Below are positions 50,593 through 58,814 of a stretch of 64,000 nt of DNA, piece by piece. The notes beneath the pieces were generated by a model that did not search any database, was not told the DNA's origin, and saw only the letters and a list, made by a program, of their open reading frames with translations. Position 1 is the first letter of the stretch. Every line of letters begins with the position of its first letter. This DNA is from Mesorhizobium sp. M3A.F.Ca.ET.080.04.2.1 (GTDB lineage Bacteria; Pseudomonadota; Alphaproteobacteria; Rhizobiales; Rhizobiaceae): NCBI RefSeq assembly GCF_003952525.1, contig NZ_CP034451.1, positions 2,294,001-2,358,000 on the forward strand, in the 5' to 3' direction. Position numbers and translations under genes: made by a program.

Positions 50593-52440
50593 ATGTCTCT
50601 CGACCTCGACAAGAACAACATCAACGCATTTGGCCTGCAAATCGTCGACAGCGAATTCGATATCGGTGACGGCGGCGGCGACAACGAGAATACGAACCGC
50701 AACACCAACGACGCCAAGAACGAGAACGAGAACGAAAACAAGGCGTCCAACGAGAACGAAAACAAGAGCGACAACGACAACTCGAACGACAACAAGTCCT
50801 CGAACGAGAACGAAAACGAGAACAAGGCGTCGAACGAGAATGAAAACAAGAACTCGAACGAGTCCAAGAACGAGAACTCGAACGAGAACAAGAACGTCAA
50901 CGAGACCAAGGTCGATGTCGACGTGGACGTCGGCGTCAAGCTCGAGGGCGAGCTCGGCAATTCCGACGACGACTTCGCCGACATCTATGCCAACGGCGAC
51001 ATGAAAATCGACACCATGATCAACAACAAGGACGGCAACGTCACTTACGATCCTGGCGACGATGTCACCTTCAAGGACATACTGAACAATTCGATGACCG
51101 GCGCCGGCACCAACACCGCGTCGATCATCAACCAGACCTTGAACATGTACGATAACGACAAGCTCGACAACGCGACCGTCAAGAACGACGCGGACTTCAA
51201 GCTTGATCTGAACGCCAAGGGCGGCCACTCCGAAGCCGGTGACGGCATCTCGGCCGGCGGCGGCACCGCCGACGGCGGCAGCGACGCCAAGGCCAATGGC
51301 GGCGAGGGCGGCAATGGCGGCGACGCCAAGTCCGGCGACGTCGAGGCCGGCGACGGCAAGGGCGGCCTGGCGCTGAGCGCGGCTATCGGGGGCGACAGCA
51401 AGAGCGACAACAAGGCCGACGCTGGCGATGCCAAGGCCGGCGACGGCGATAGCGGCGACGCCAAGGGCGGCTACGGCGACGGCGGGAACGCCAATGGCGG
51501 CGCTGGCCTCGGCCTCGGGCTGGGTCTCGGGCTGGGCCTGGGTGTCGGCGCAGCGGAAGCCGGCGATGCCAAGTCGCAGGATGGCGGCGACGCCAAGGCT
51601 GATGCTGGCGACGCCAAGGCGGACGGCGGCGATGCCAAGGCCGATGGCGGCAATGGCGGCGATGGTGGCGATGGCGGCGACGTCAGCGGCGGCGACGCTA
51701 AGGCCGATGGCGGCGACGGTGTCGACCAGTTCGTGCCGATCGTGCCGATCTTGACACTCGGTGAAGGCGGCGACGCCACGAGCACCGCCGGCGACGCCAC
51801 CGGCGGCGGTGGCGGCGGCGGCGGCGGTGGCGGCGGCGGCGGTGCCGACGCTGACGGCGGCAATGCCGACGCGGACGGCGGCAACGCGCATTCCATCGGT
51901 GGCGATTCCGAGTCCGACGGCGGCGATGCGCTCGGCGCAGGCTGGGGCTCGGGCTCAGGCTCCGGCTCGGGTTCCGGGACCGGCGGCGCCGGCGGGACGG
52001 GCGGTGACGGAACCGGCGGCGCGGCGACCAGTGGCGATGCCTATGGCGGCGACAGCCTCGGCGGGTTCGCAACGGCCTTTGGCGGAGACGGCGGCCATGC
52101 CCTGAGCGGTGCCTGGGCGGATGGGACCGGCGGCGACGCTACTGGTGGATACACCACCGCTGGCTACGGTGGCGCCGGTGGTGCTGGCGGCTACGCCTAC
52201 AATGGCGACGGCGGTACCGGCGGCGACGCTGGGACCTGGGGCTCGAACAATGGCGATGACGGCTACGTGACCGGCACCACCCATTCCTCGGCCGACGGCC
52301 TCATCGACGTCAGTGCCTTCAACCAGCAGATCGTGATGGGCGCCAACCTGCAGGAGAACCTGGTCGACCAGACCGTGGTTGGCGGCGACTTCCACAACAC
52401 GCTCACAGGCGAGGATGCCGGTGACCACACCGGGACGTGA
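50593..52440 (+). CDS. Large low-complexity protein, candidate type I secretion substrate
   Basis: A 615-aa acidic protein without signal peptide. In order it has: an N-terminal 30 residues (MSLDLDKNNINAFGLQIVDS); an Asn/Glu/Lys tract (about 33-108, NENENK units with SN/KAS breaks); a non-repetitive part (about 109-215) with one 'INQTLNMYDNDK' motif; a Gly/Asp/Ala/Lys region with GGDAKADGG units; a short GLGLGLG stretch; a run of about 14 Gly; a Gly/Ser/Ala tract; and a C-terminal 60 residues (DGLIDVSAFNQQIVMGANLQ...) that ends acidic. No RTX nonapeptides are present. Cys are absent. It is followed by a related secreted-type protein and an ABC exporter, and is probably exported through a C-terminal signal. 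Confidence 0.85.
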   Translation: MSLDLDKNNINAFGLQIVDSEFDIGDGGGDNENTNRNTNDAKNENENENKASNENENKSDNDNSNDNKSSNENENENKASNENENKNSNESKNENSNENKNVNETKVDVDVDVGVKLEGELGNSDDDFADIYANGDMKIDTMINNKDGNVTYDPGDDVTFKDILNNSMTGAGTNTASIINQTLNMYDNDKLDNATVKNDADFKLDLNAKGGHSEAGDGISAGGGTADGGSDAKANGGEGGNGGDAKSGDVEAGDGKGGLALSAAIGGDSKSDNKADAGDAKAGDGDSGDAKGGYGDGGNANGGAGLGLGLGLGLGLGVGAAEAGDAKSQDGGDAKADAGDAKADGGDAKADGGNGGDGGDGGDVSGGDAKADGGDGVDQFVPIVPILTLGEGGDATSTAGDATGGGGGGGGGGGGGGADADGGNADADGGNAHSIGGDSESDGGDALGAGWGSGSGSGSGSGTGGAGGTGGDGTGGAATSGDAYGGDSLGGFATAFGGDGGHALSGAWADGTGGDATGGYTTAGYGGAGGAGGYAYNGDGGTGGDAGTWGSNNGDDGYVTGTTHSSADGLIDVSAFNQQIVMGANLQENLVDQTVVGGDFHNTLTGEDAGDHTGT

Positions 52441-52575
52441 TTGATCGTACACAGCTGATTTCTCGAAGAAGTCAGCCAGCTTGGGACTGCGCGGAATTTT
52501 TCCGCGCGGTCCTCACATCCGGGAGACATGCCGCCCCGACCGAGCGCGAATGATCTCAAGATACGGAGGCAACCC

Positions 52576-54618
52576 GTGTACGCCATGCAGTTGGACAAGA
52601 TCTCCGAGGTAATATCGCATTTCATCGGAATGTTCGAAATATCGGTCGAGGAAGCGCGGCAGCTGAAGACATACGACGATTTCAAGATCACCGCGGCCAG
52701 CAAGGAAGAAGCCCCCGACCTTCCCAATAGCACCATAAACGTCAAGGCGCCCTACGCGCTGGACGATTTCGATCCGCACGTTCCGTATATGGGCTTGAAG
52801 CCGGACCTGGTGCTGAACACCGTAAGCTCGAGCTTCTGGTACACGCCTCCCGAAATCCACATGCACGGGCATCTGAGCCCCGGGCAGCATCATTTCCATC
52901 TTCCGCACCTGCAAGGCGTCGGCGGCGGCATGATCTTGCCGCATGTCGAACCTCCAGGCGCTGTCGCCGCTTTCATCAACCAGGACATCCGCCTGTCCGA
53001 CAACGACTATGTCGGCGCCGGAGGACACGGCCTGACATTCACGCCGTCAATCGGCGATGGCGCCCAGTTGGCGGCGCTGATGCAGAGCGCGGTCGAAATA
53101 TCGCCGCTCGACGATCTGGCGATGCCGGGTTCCGGAGCGGAGATGGCGGCCACCATCGTCAGCGCGGGCGAGCGGATCGAAGCCTACAGCGACAGTTCGG
53201 GCGAGCAAGCGGGCGTGTTCGTCCTGCATCCGGACGCGGCTTCAGGCCCGATCTTGGGAACCTACGTCAACGGACAACTGGTCGACGACGCCGACGCGCC
53301 GAAGGCGGAGGATCATCTCAACTTTCTCAAGGACCAACAGGAAGAACCGGCCGACAACAGCGGCCCCGACATGCACGACTACAACACGCCGCCCGATTCC
53401 TCCGACTTCATGTCGGGGTGGGGCAACGGCTTGCTGGACTCATGCGTCGAGGTGGAGACCGGCGGCAACACGCTGATCAACTCGGCCGTGCTGACCAACA
53501 ACTGGACGACGGCATCTGTCGTCGCGGCTATCGGAAACAGCTATGAAATCAATGCCATCGTTCAAATCAACGTGCACTGCGACACCGATCTGGTGAGTCC
53601 TGCGCTGAATGGATGGTCGCTGGCAAACGGCTCCGACGAGAGCTTCAACATCGCGGCGTTCAAGCACATCGATCCGTCGGCCGATCATCAGCCGGCGAAC
53701 CCGTCGGGCGGATTTCCCGCAGCCTGGGTGGTGACGCAGGTCACCGGCGACCTGATCATCAGCAACTGGATCCAGCAATACAGCTTCGTGACGGACAACG
53801 ACACCACGATCCTGTCCTCCTCGGGCGTTAGGACGATGGTGAGCACCGGCGACAATACGACGATCAACGGCATGACGCTCGAGGAACTAGGCCACTATTA
53901 CGACCTGATCATCATCGGCGGGAACGTCTACGACGCCAACATCATCCAGCAGCTCAACATACTGCTCGACAACGATCTCATCGGCGCGGTCGATGGGTTC
54001 GAGACCTCCGGAGCCGGTTCATGCTCGACCGCCGGCAACCTGCTGTGGAACGACGCCACGATCATCAATGTCGGCGGGCAGAACCACTACGAGGCGTTGC
54101 CAGCCTCCTATCTCAAGGCGGCACAGGATCTGGCCGCCGGCAAGGACGCCGATCCCAGCGACATTCTCAGCGACCCAGCTTTCGCCGGCATAGGGGCCCT
54201 GCGGGTCCTCTACATCTCCGGCGACCTCATCAATCTCCAATACGTCTCGCAGACGAATGTTCTGGGCGACAGCGATCAGGTCGCGCTGGCGATGAATCAG
54301 TTCGTTGCCCACCCGGAAGCGGAATGGACCGTCACCACCGGCGGCAACCAGGTGGCCAACTTCGCAGGCATTGTCGATGTCGACGGAACGGACAAGACCT
54401 ATGTCGGCGGCGAACATTATTCGCACGAGATCCTGATCCAGGCGGACATCATCTCCTGCGATCCGGAACTCGGCGCGCAAAATCCGGACGCACTGGTCAA
54501 CGAGGCGGTCGCCTTCCTGGCTGACGAGGCCAGCGACGACGCGGTGCAACCGGACCATCCGATCGCGCCGACGCCGGACCATGTGCCGGCCGACGGAATG
54601 CAGACGATATTGGGTTGA
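52576..54618 (+). CDS. Putative type I secreted protein with novel QxN/DxD repeats
   Basis: A 680-aa protein. The GTG at 52576 has GGAGG at good spacing; the ATG at 52528 has its purines too close. There is no signal peptide. The N-terminal 250 residues are non-repetitive, with a His-rich PEIHMHGHLSPGQHHFHLPH. From about residue 290 to 640, five irregular units of about 65-100 residues recur. Each has a TGGN-type turn, then V.GG..Y...I.Q.N[IV]...D.D. Examples are NIIQQLNILLDNDL, YVSQTNVLGDSDQ and AIVQINVHCDTDL. They may form a beta-solenoid binding Ca2+ through Asp pairs. The gene sits between the low-complexity protein and the exporter. Confidence 0.82.
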   Translation: MYAMQLDKISEVISHFIGMFEISVEEARQLKTYDDFKITAASKEEAPDLPNSTINVKAPYALDDFDPHVPYMGLKPDLVLNTVSSSFWYTPPEIHMHGHLSPGQHHFHLPHLQGVGGGMILPHVEPPGAVAAFINQDIRLSDNDYVGAGGHGLTFTPSIGDGAQLAALMQSAVEISPLDDLAMPGSGAEMAATIVSAGERIEAYSDSSGEQAGVFVLHPDAASGPILGTYVNGQLVDDADAPKAEDHLNFLKDQQEEPADNSGPDMHDYNTPPDSSDFMSGWGNGLLDSCVEVETGGNTLINSAVLTNNWTTASVVAAIGNSYEINAIVQINVHCDTDLVSPALNGWSLANGSDESFNIAAFKHIDPSADHQPANPSGGFPAAWVVTQVTGDLIISNWIQQYSFVTDNDTTILSSSGVRTMVSTGDNTTINGMTLEELGHYYDLIIIGGNVYDANIIQQLNILLDNDLIGAVDGFETSGAGSCSTAGNLLWNDATIINVGGQNHYEALPASYLKAAQDLAAGKDADPSDILSDPAFAGIGALRVLYISGDLINLQYVSQTNVLGDSDQVALAMNQFVAHPEAEWTVTTGGNQVANFAGIVDVDGTDKTYVGGEHYSHEILIQADIISCDPELGAQNPDALVNEAVAFLADEASDDAVQPDHPIAPTPDHVPADGMQTILG

Positions 54619-54639
54619 TCTGAGATCCGGGGGGATATC

Positions 54640-57438
54640 ATGACCGACGATCGCGATCTGTCGTGGGAATCGTTTTCCCAAGACCTGGAAGCAGACATGC
54701 AGCAGGAGGGCCAGCGGGCATCGCGCAAGCCGGCCTCCACGACGCTCCATAAGACGCTCGCGAGCGCCTTGGAGCAGGATGAACGGGCCATCGAACGGAC
54801 CATCAAGGCGATCGACACCGTCGTCGGCCAATTGCACGAGGTGGCGGATTGCCCGCAGGCGAGAAGCGCCGGGGCGGCGCCAACCGGAACAGCGTCGCTC
54901 GCTGCGCGGCCGGCGCCGGCAGCCGGGCCGGTCACGGAGGCCGCGAATGCGGCGCCCGCCGCCGCCCCTACGTCGCAAGTTGCGGCAATCGGAAAAAAGG
55001 AGGCTGCAGCAACCCGGCCCGCCCCCGCCATGGTGGAGAAGCAGCCGGCGGAGACAGCGGGTCCGGTTCAGCAGGCGACAACGCCGACCAGCCTGGCGCG
55101 GGGCGCATCCAATGCCATGCATCCAACAGCAGCATCGACGCCGGCCGGAAAGCCAATCGCCGGGCCAGCGCTCACCGTCGATAAAGCGGACCTGGCGTCC
55201 TGGCCTCAACCTGCGGCGCGGGCTCATCAGCCAAGCCTGAACACGAGCGCGACTGCGACCATGCGCGGACCCGCTGTGCCGAAGCCGCAAGCGGCTCCCG
55301 TCCAGTCAGCACAGGGGGCAAAGAGCGCGCCGAGGCCGGAAAGACAGGATGCGCCGTCCACACCAACTGCGGCAAAGGAGCAGCCGGCGTTGGAACAGGC
55401 TGCCGGGCCGGATCTCAAAAAGGCATCGCCAGCCGGGGCGCAAAGCGCTCCGTCCGAGCCGAAGCTGGCCAATCCGGACGCCGGTCCGCGAGGGCGCGTC
55501 GAGCCGCAGACCAAGGCGGCACCGGAGATTCCAGCAAAACCGCTCGTCTGCGAAATGAAAGATGTTCCGAAAGCGGCGCCGGGTATGGTCACCATCGAGG
55601 GCGACACCGGTCCGATAAAGGCCCGGCAGCCGCATCACGGCGGATCGCCTCCCGGCGGAGTGGACGATAACGGCCGACGCGGCGGCGGTGGCGGTGGCGG
55701 CGGCTTTCACAAACGCCTCGGGCCTGTCGATTTCGGCGCCGCCCTCAAGGCGGGGCTCGGAGCAGTCAGGAAGAACCTGCTGATCGTCATGATGTTCACC
55801 GTCGCGTGCAACATGCTGGTCCTGGCGATCCCGATCTATCTGTTCCAGATTTCGGATCGCGTCCTCACCAGCCGCTCCGGCGACACATTGATCATGTTGA
55901 CGGTGGTGATTGTCGGCGCGGTCGTCCTGCAGGCGGTGTTCGACGCGCTGCGCCGCTTCATCCTCATGCGCACGGCGGTCGAAGTCGCGGCGCAGTTGGG
56001 TGCGCCGATCCTGAGTGCCGCTGCCAGGGCCTCGCTCAACAGCAACGGCAAAGAGTACCAGGTGCTGGGCGACCTGCAGCAACTGAGGACATTCCTCACA
56101 TCCGGCACGCTGCTGTCGTTCCTCGATGCGCCCATGGCTCCCGTCATGATGCTGGCGGTGTTTCTCATCCATCCGCATCAAGGCTTCATCGTCGCGACGT
56201 CGGCGCTGCTGCTCTTGATCATCACCCTGCTCAATCAGCGCGCGACGGCGGTGATCTTCAGCGAGGCCAACGCGCACCAGAGCAAGGCCAACATCCATCT
56301 CGATTCCATGTCGCGCAACTCCCAGATCATCAACGCGCTGGCGATGATCCCCGAGGCGGTGAAGATCTGGGGCAAGGACACGGCGAATTCGTTGCGCGCG
56401 CAGGTCATCGCGCAGGACCGCAACATTGTCTTTGCCTCGCTGTCGAAGGCGGTGCGGCTCCTCACCCAGGTGACGATGCTCGGCTGGGGCGCGCATCTGG
56501 CAATCGACGGCCATCTCACCGGCGGCATGGTCATCGCCGCATCGATCATCGCAGGCCGGGCGCTCGGACCGATCGAGGGCGCCATCGAGGGCTGGAACCA
56601 CGTCGTGCATGCCCGCGCCGCCTATGGCCGGATTTCATCGCTTCTGCAGTCGTCCCCGCTCAATTTCGAACGGCTGAACCTGCCACGGCCCGAGGGGCGT
56701 CTCGACGTCGAACGGCTTCTCTTCGTGCCCCAGGGAACCAAGCGCGTCGTGCTGAACGGCATCTCGTTCGCGCTCTCGCCGGGCGACTCGCTCGCCATCA
56801 TCGGCAATTCGGGCGCCGGCAAGACGACGCTCGGCAAGATGCTGGTCGGCTCGATCCTGCCCACTTCCGGCAATGTGCGGCTCGACCTCATGGATCTGCG
56901 CAACTGGGATCCGCGCCAGTTCGGCGAAAACATCGGCTACCTGCCTCAGGACGTGCAATTGTTCCCCGCCTCGATCAAAGCCAACATCGCCCGCATGCGC
57001 GACGATGCGACCGATGCCGATATCTATCAGGCCGCAGCACTGGCGGACGTCCATGAGATGATCTCAACCCTGCCGCATGGCTACGAGACCTTCGTGGCCG
57101 CCGACGGGGCGCCGCTTTCGGGCGGACAGAAGCAGCGCGTCGCGCTGGCGCGCGCCTTTTTCGGCAACCCCCGCCTGGTCGTGCTCGACGAGCCCAACTC
57201 GAACCTCGATGCGGCGGGCGACGCAGCACTCGAGCGGGCGCTCCAGCACGCCAAGGAAAACAAGATCACAGTGATCACCATCACCCAGCGGCCGTCGCTG
57301 CTCAAAAGCGTCGACAAGATCCTCCTGCTCGTCAACGGCACCGTCGCCCTGTTCGGCATGCGCCAGGATGTTCTGCAGGCTTTGGCCAATCGCGGCCTGA
57401 GCATCGAAGGCGGCTCGTTCGGTCATCAGATCCAGTAG
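54640..57438 (+). CDS. Type I secretion ABC exporter (PrtD/HlyB class) with long disordered N-terminus
   Basis: A 932-aa protein, about 350 longer than PrtD-type exporters. Residues 1-360 are Ala/Pro/Lys-rich and disordered, ending in a Gly run. The membrane domain (about 364-640) begins VDFGAALKAGLGAVRKNLLI. The ATPase has Walker A GNSGAGKTT (about 722), signature LSGGQKQR, Walker B LVVLDEPNSNLD and a D-loop. The switch (H-loop) position is Gln (ITITQRPSLL, Q883; codon CAG at 57286-57288), where a His is usual. There is no N-terminal C39 peptidase-like domain. It starts 21 bp after the substrate gene and 13 bp before the adaptor. Confidence 0.93.
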   Translation: MTDDRDLSWESFSQDLEADMQQEGQRASRKPASTTLHKTLASALEQDERAIERTIKAIDTVVGQLHEVADCPQARSAGAAPTGTASLAARPAPAAGPVTEAANAAPAAAPTSQVAAIGKKEAAATRPAPAMVEKQPAETAGPVQQATTPTSLARGASNAMHPTAASTPAGKPIAGPALTVDKADLASWPQPAARAHQPSLNTSATATMRGPAVPKPQAAPVQSAQGAKSAPRPERQDAPSTPTAAKEQPALEQAAGPDLKKASPAGAQSAPSEPKLANPDAGPRGRVEPQTKAAPEIPAKPLVCEMKDVPKAAPGMVTIEGDTGPIKARQPHHGGSPPGGVDDNGRRGGGGGGGGFHKRLGPVDFGAALKAGLGAVRKNLLIVMMFTVACNMLVLAIPIYLFQISDRVLTSRSGDTLIMLTVVIVGAVVLQAVFDALRRFILMRTAVEVAAQLGAPILSAAARASLNSNGKEYQVLGDLQQLRTFLTSGTLLSFLDAPMAPVMMLAVFLIHPHQGFIVATSALLLLIITLLNQRATAVIFSEANAHQSKANIHLDSMSRNSQIINALAMIPEAVKIWGKDTANSLRAQVIAQDRNIVFASLSKAVRLLTQVTMLGWGAHLAIDGHLTGGMVIAASIIAGRALGPIEGAIEGWNHVVHARAAYGRISSLLQSSPLNFERLNLPRPEGRLDVERLLFVPQGTKRVVLNGISFALSPGDSLAIIGNSGAGKTTLGKMLVGSILPTSGNVRLDLMDLRNWDPRQFGENIGYLPQDVQLFPASIKANIARMRDDATDADIYQAAALADVHEMISTLPHGYETFVAADGAPLSGGQKQRVALARAFFGNPRLVVLDEPNSNLDAAGDAALERALQHAKENKITVITITQRPSLLKSVDKILLLVNGTVALFGMRQDVLQALANRGLSIEGGSFGHQIQ

Positions 57439-57450
57439 CTCGGCAACCCC

Positions 57451-58791
57451 ATGACAACCGACATCGCAAAAGTTCACGACATAGAATGGTATTCCGAAGT
57501 GCCGCGCTCGATCTGGAAGCAGACGGCGTTCGGCGTGGTGCTCATCACCATGGCTTTCGGAGGCTTCGGCACCTGGGCATCCACGGCGCCGCTCGCATCC
57601 GCCATCATCGCCCAGGGCAGTTTCGTCGCCACCGGGCAAAACAAGATCATCCAGCATCTCGAAGGCGGCATCATCAAGGAGATCCTGGTCAATGAAGGCG
57701 ACCATGTCAGCCTCGACCAGCCGCTGATCAAGCTCGACGAAACCGCCGCGCAGACGAACGAGCGGCAATTGTTCCTGCGCAAGGCCAGGCTCGAGGCAAT
57801 CGCGGCCCGGCTGAATGCCGAGGTCCAAGGCAGCGGCAAGGTCCAGTTCCCTGCGATCATTCTCGACAACCGATATGACCCGGAGATCGCACCGATCATG
57901 GAGAGCCAGCAGGTCAACTTCGAGGCTGTGCAGCGCAAGCGCGACAGCGATATCGCCTTGTTCGACCAGAACAAGAAGGCGATGGAATTCCGCAACGAGG
58001 GGATCGAGGAGCAGATCTCGTCGGTACGCCGCCAACTGCAGTTCCTCAAGGAGGAGTATCAGGGCAAGCAGAAGCTTCTCGACCAGGGCCTGATCCGCGG
58101 AACCGAGGTGAAGGCGATCCAGCGCGCGATGGCAGATGCGGAAGGCCAGATCGGCAAGATGGTGGCCGAGGTTGCCGAGAACCGCGAACAGATCGTGCGC
58201 TTCGAGCAGCAGATCACGCAGACCAAGGACACCTATCGGCAGGCGGCATTGCAGGAATTGCAGAGCCTGGAGGCAGAACTGGATGCGGTGCGCGAGCAGT
58301 CGCGAGAGGCTGAGAACGTGCTGCGCCGCGTGACCATCAACGCTCCCGTGCCGGGCACGATCATCCGCATGTACTACCATACGGCCGGCGGCGTCATCGA
58401 GAGCGGCAAGGCGATCCTCGAGATCCTGCCCTCGGACGTGCCTCTGGTCATCGAGGCGCAGGTTCCGCGCACCGACATCGACAACGTCAAGGTCGGGCAG
58501 AGCGCCTCGATCAGGCTGATCGCGCTCAACCGGCGCACCACGCCGGTTCTCGAAGGCGAAGTCTACTACGTCTCGGCCGATGCATTGCCGGAGATGAGCG
58601 GCCCGACGCCCAAGGAGGTCTATCTGGCGCGCGTCCGGCTGCCGGCGAGCGAACTGGCGAAGGTGCACGGCTTCTCGCCGACGCCCGGAATGCCCGCGGA
58701 GATCCTGGTGCAAACCCAGTCGCGGACATTCTTCAGCTATCTGACGAAACCGATCGCCGACAGCATGGCAAGAGCCTTCATGGAGCAGTGA
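57451..58791 (+). CDS. HlyD/PrtE-type membrane fusion protein of the type I secretion system
   Basis: A 446-aa periplasmic adaptor. One N-terminal membrane helix (about 27-47, TAFGVVLITMAFGGFGTWAS) is followed by a lipoyl/barrel part with IQHLEGGIIKEILVNEGDHV. A long coiled-coil hairpin (about 100-285) and the C-terminal TPGMPAEILVQTQSRTFFSYL segment, typical of HlyD family proteins, complete it. It is paired with the exporter upstream. An outer-membrane TolC gene is not in the window. Confidence 0.94.
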   Translation: MTTDIAKVHDIEWYSEVPRSIWKQTAFGVVLITMAFGGFGTWASTAPLASAIIAQGSFVATGQNKIIQHLEGGIIKEILVNEGDHVSLDQPLIKLDETAAQTNERQLFLRKARLEAIAARLNAEVQGSGKVQFPAIILDNRYDPEIAPIMESQQVNFEAVQRKRDSDIALFDQNKKAMEFRNEGIEEQISSVRRQLQFLKEEYQGKQKLLDQGLIRGTEVKAIQRAMADAEGQIGKMVAEVAENREQIVRFEQQITQTKDTYRQAALQELQSLEAELDAVREQSREAENVLRRVTINAPVPGTIIRMYYHTAGGVIESGKAILEILPSDVPLVIEAQVPRTDIDNVKVGQSASIRLIALNRRTTPVLEGEVYYVSADALPEMSGPTPKEVYLARVRLPASELAKVHGFSPTPGMPAEILVQTQSRTFFSYLTKPIADSMARAFMEQ

Positions 58792-58814
58792 TCAGCGAGG
58801 GAATTGGGGGGATC

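Noticed and set aside
50509..51891. A 460-codon minus-strand frame opposite the low-complexity gene
   Set aside because: It is the antisense image of Asn/Glu and Gly/Asp repeats (Val/Leu/Ala runs). The plus strand has the downstream operon and a consistent protein.
52576..54618. RTX toxin/adhesin assignment for the 680-aa protein
   Set aside because: No GGxGxDxU nonapeptides are present. The repeats have a different, longer period.
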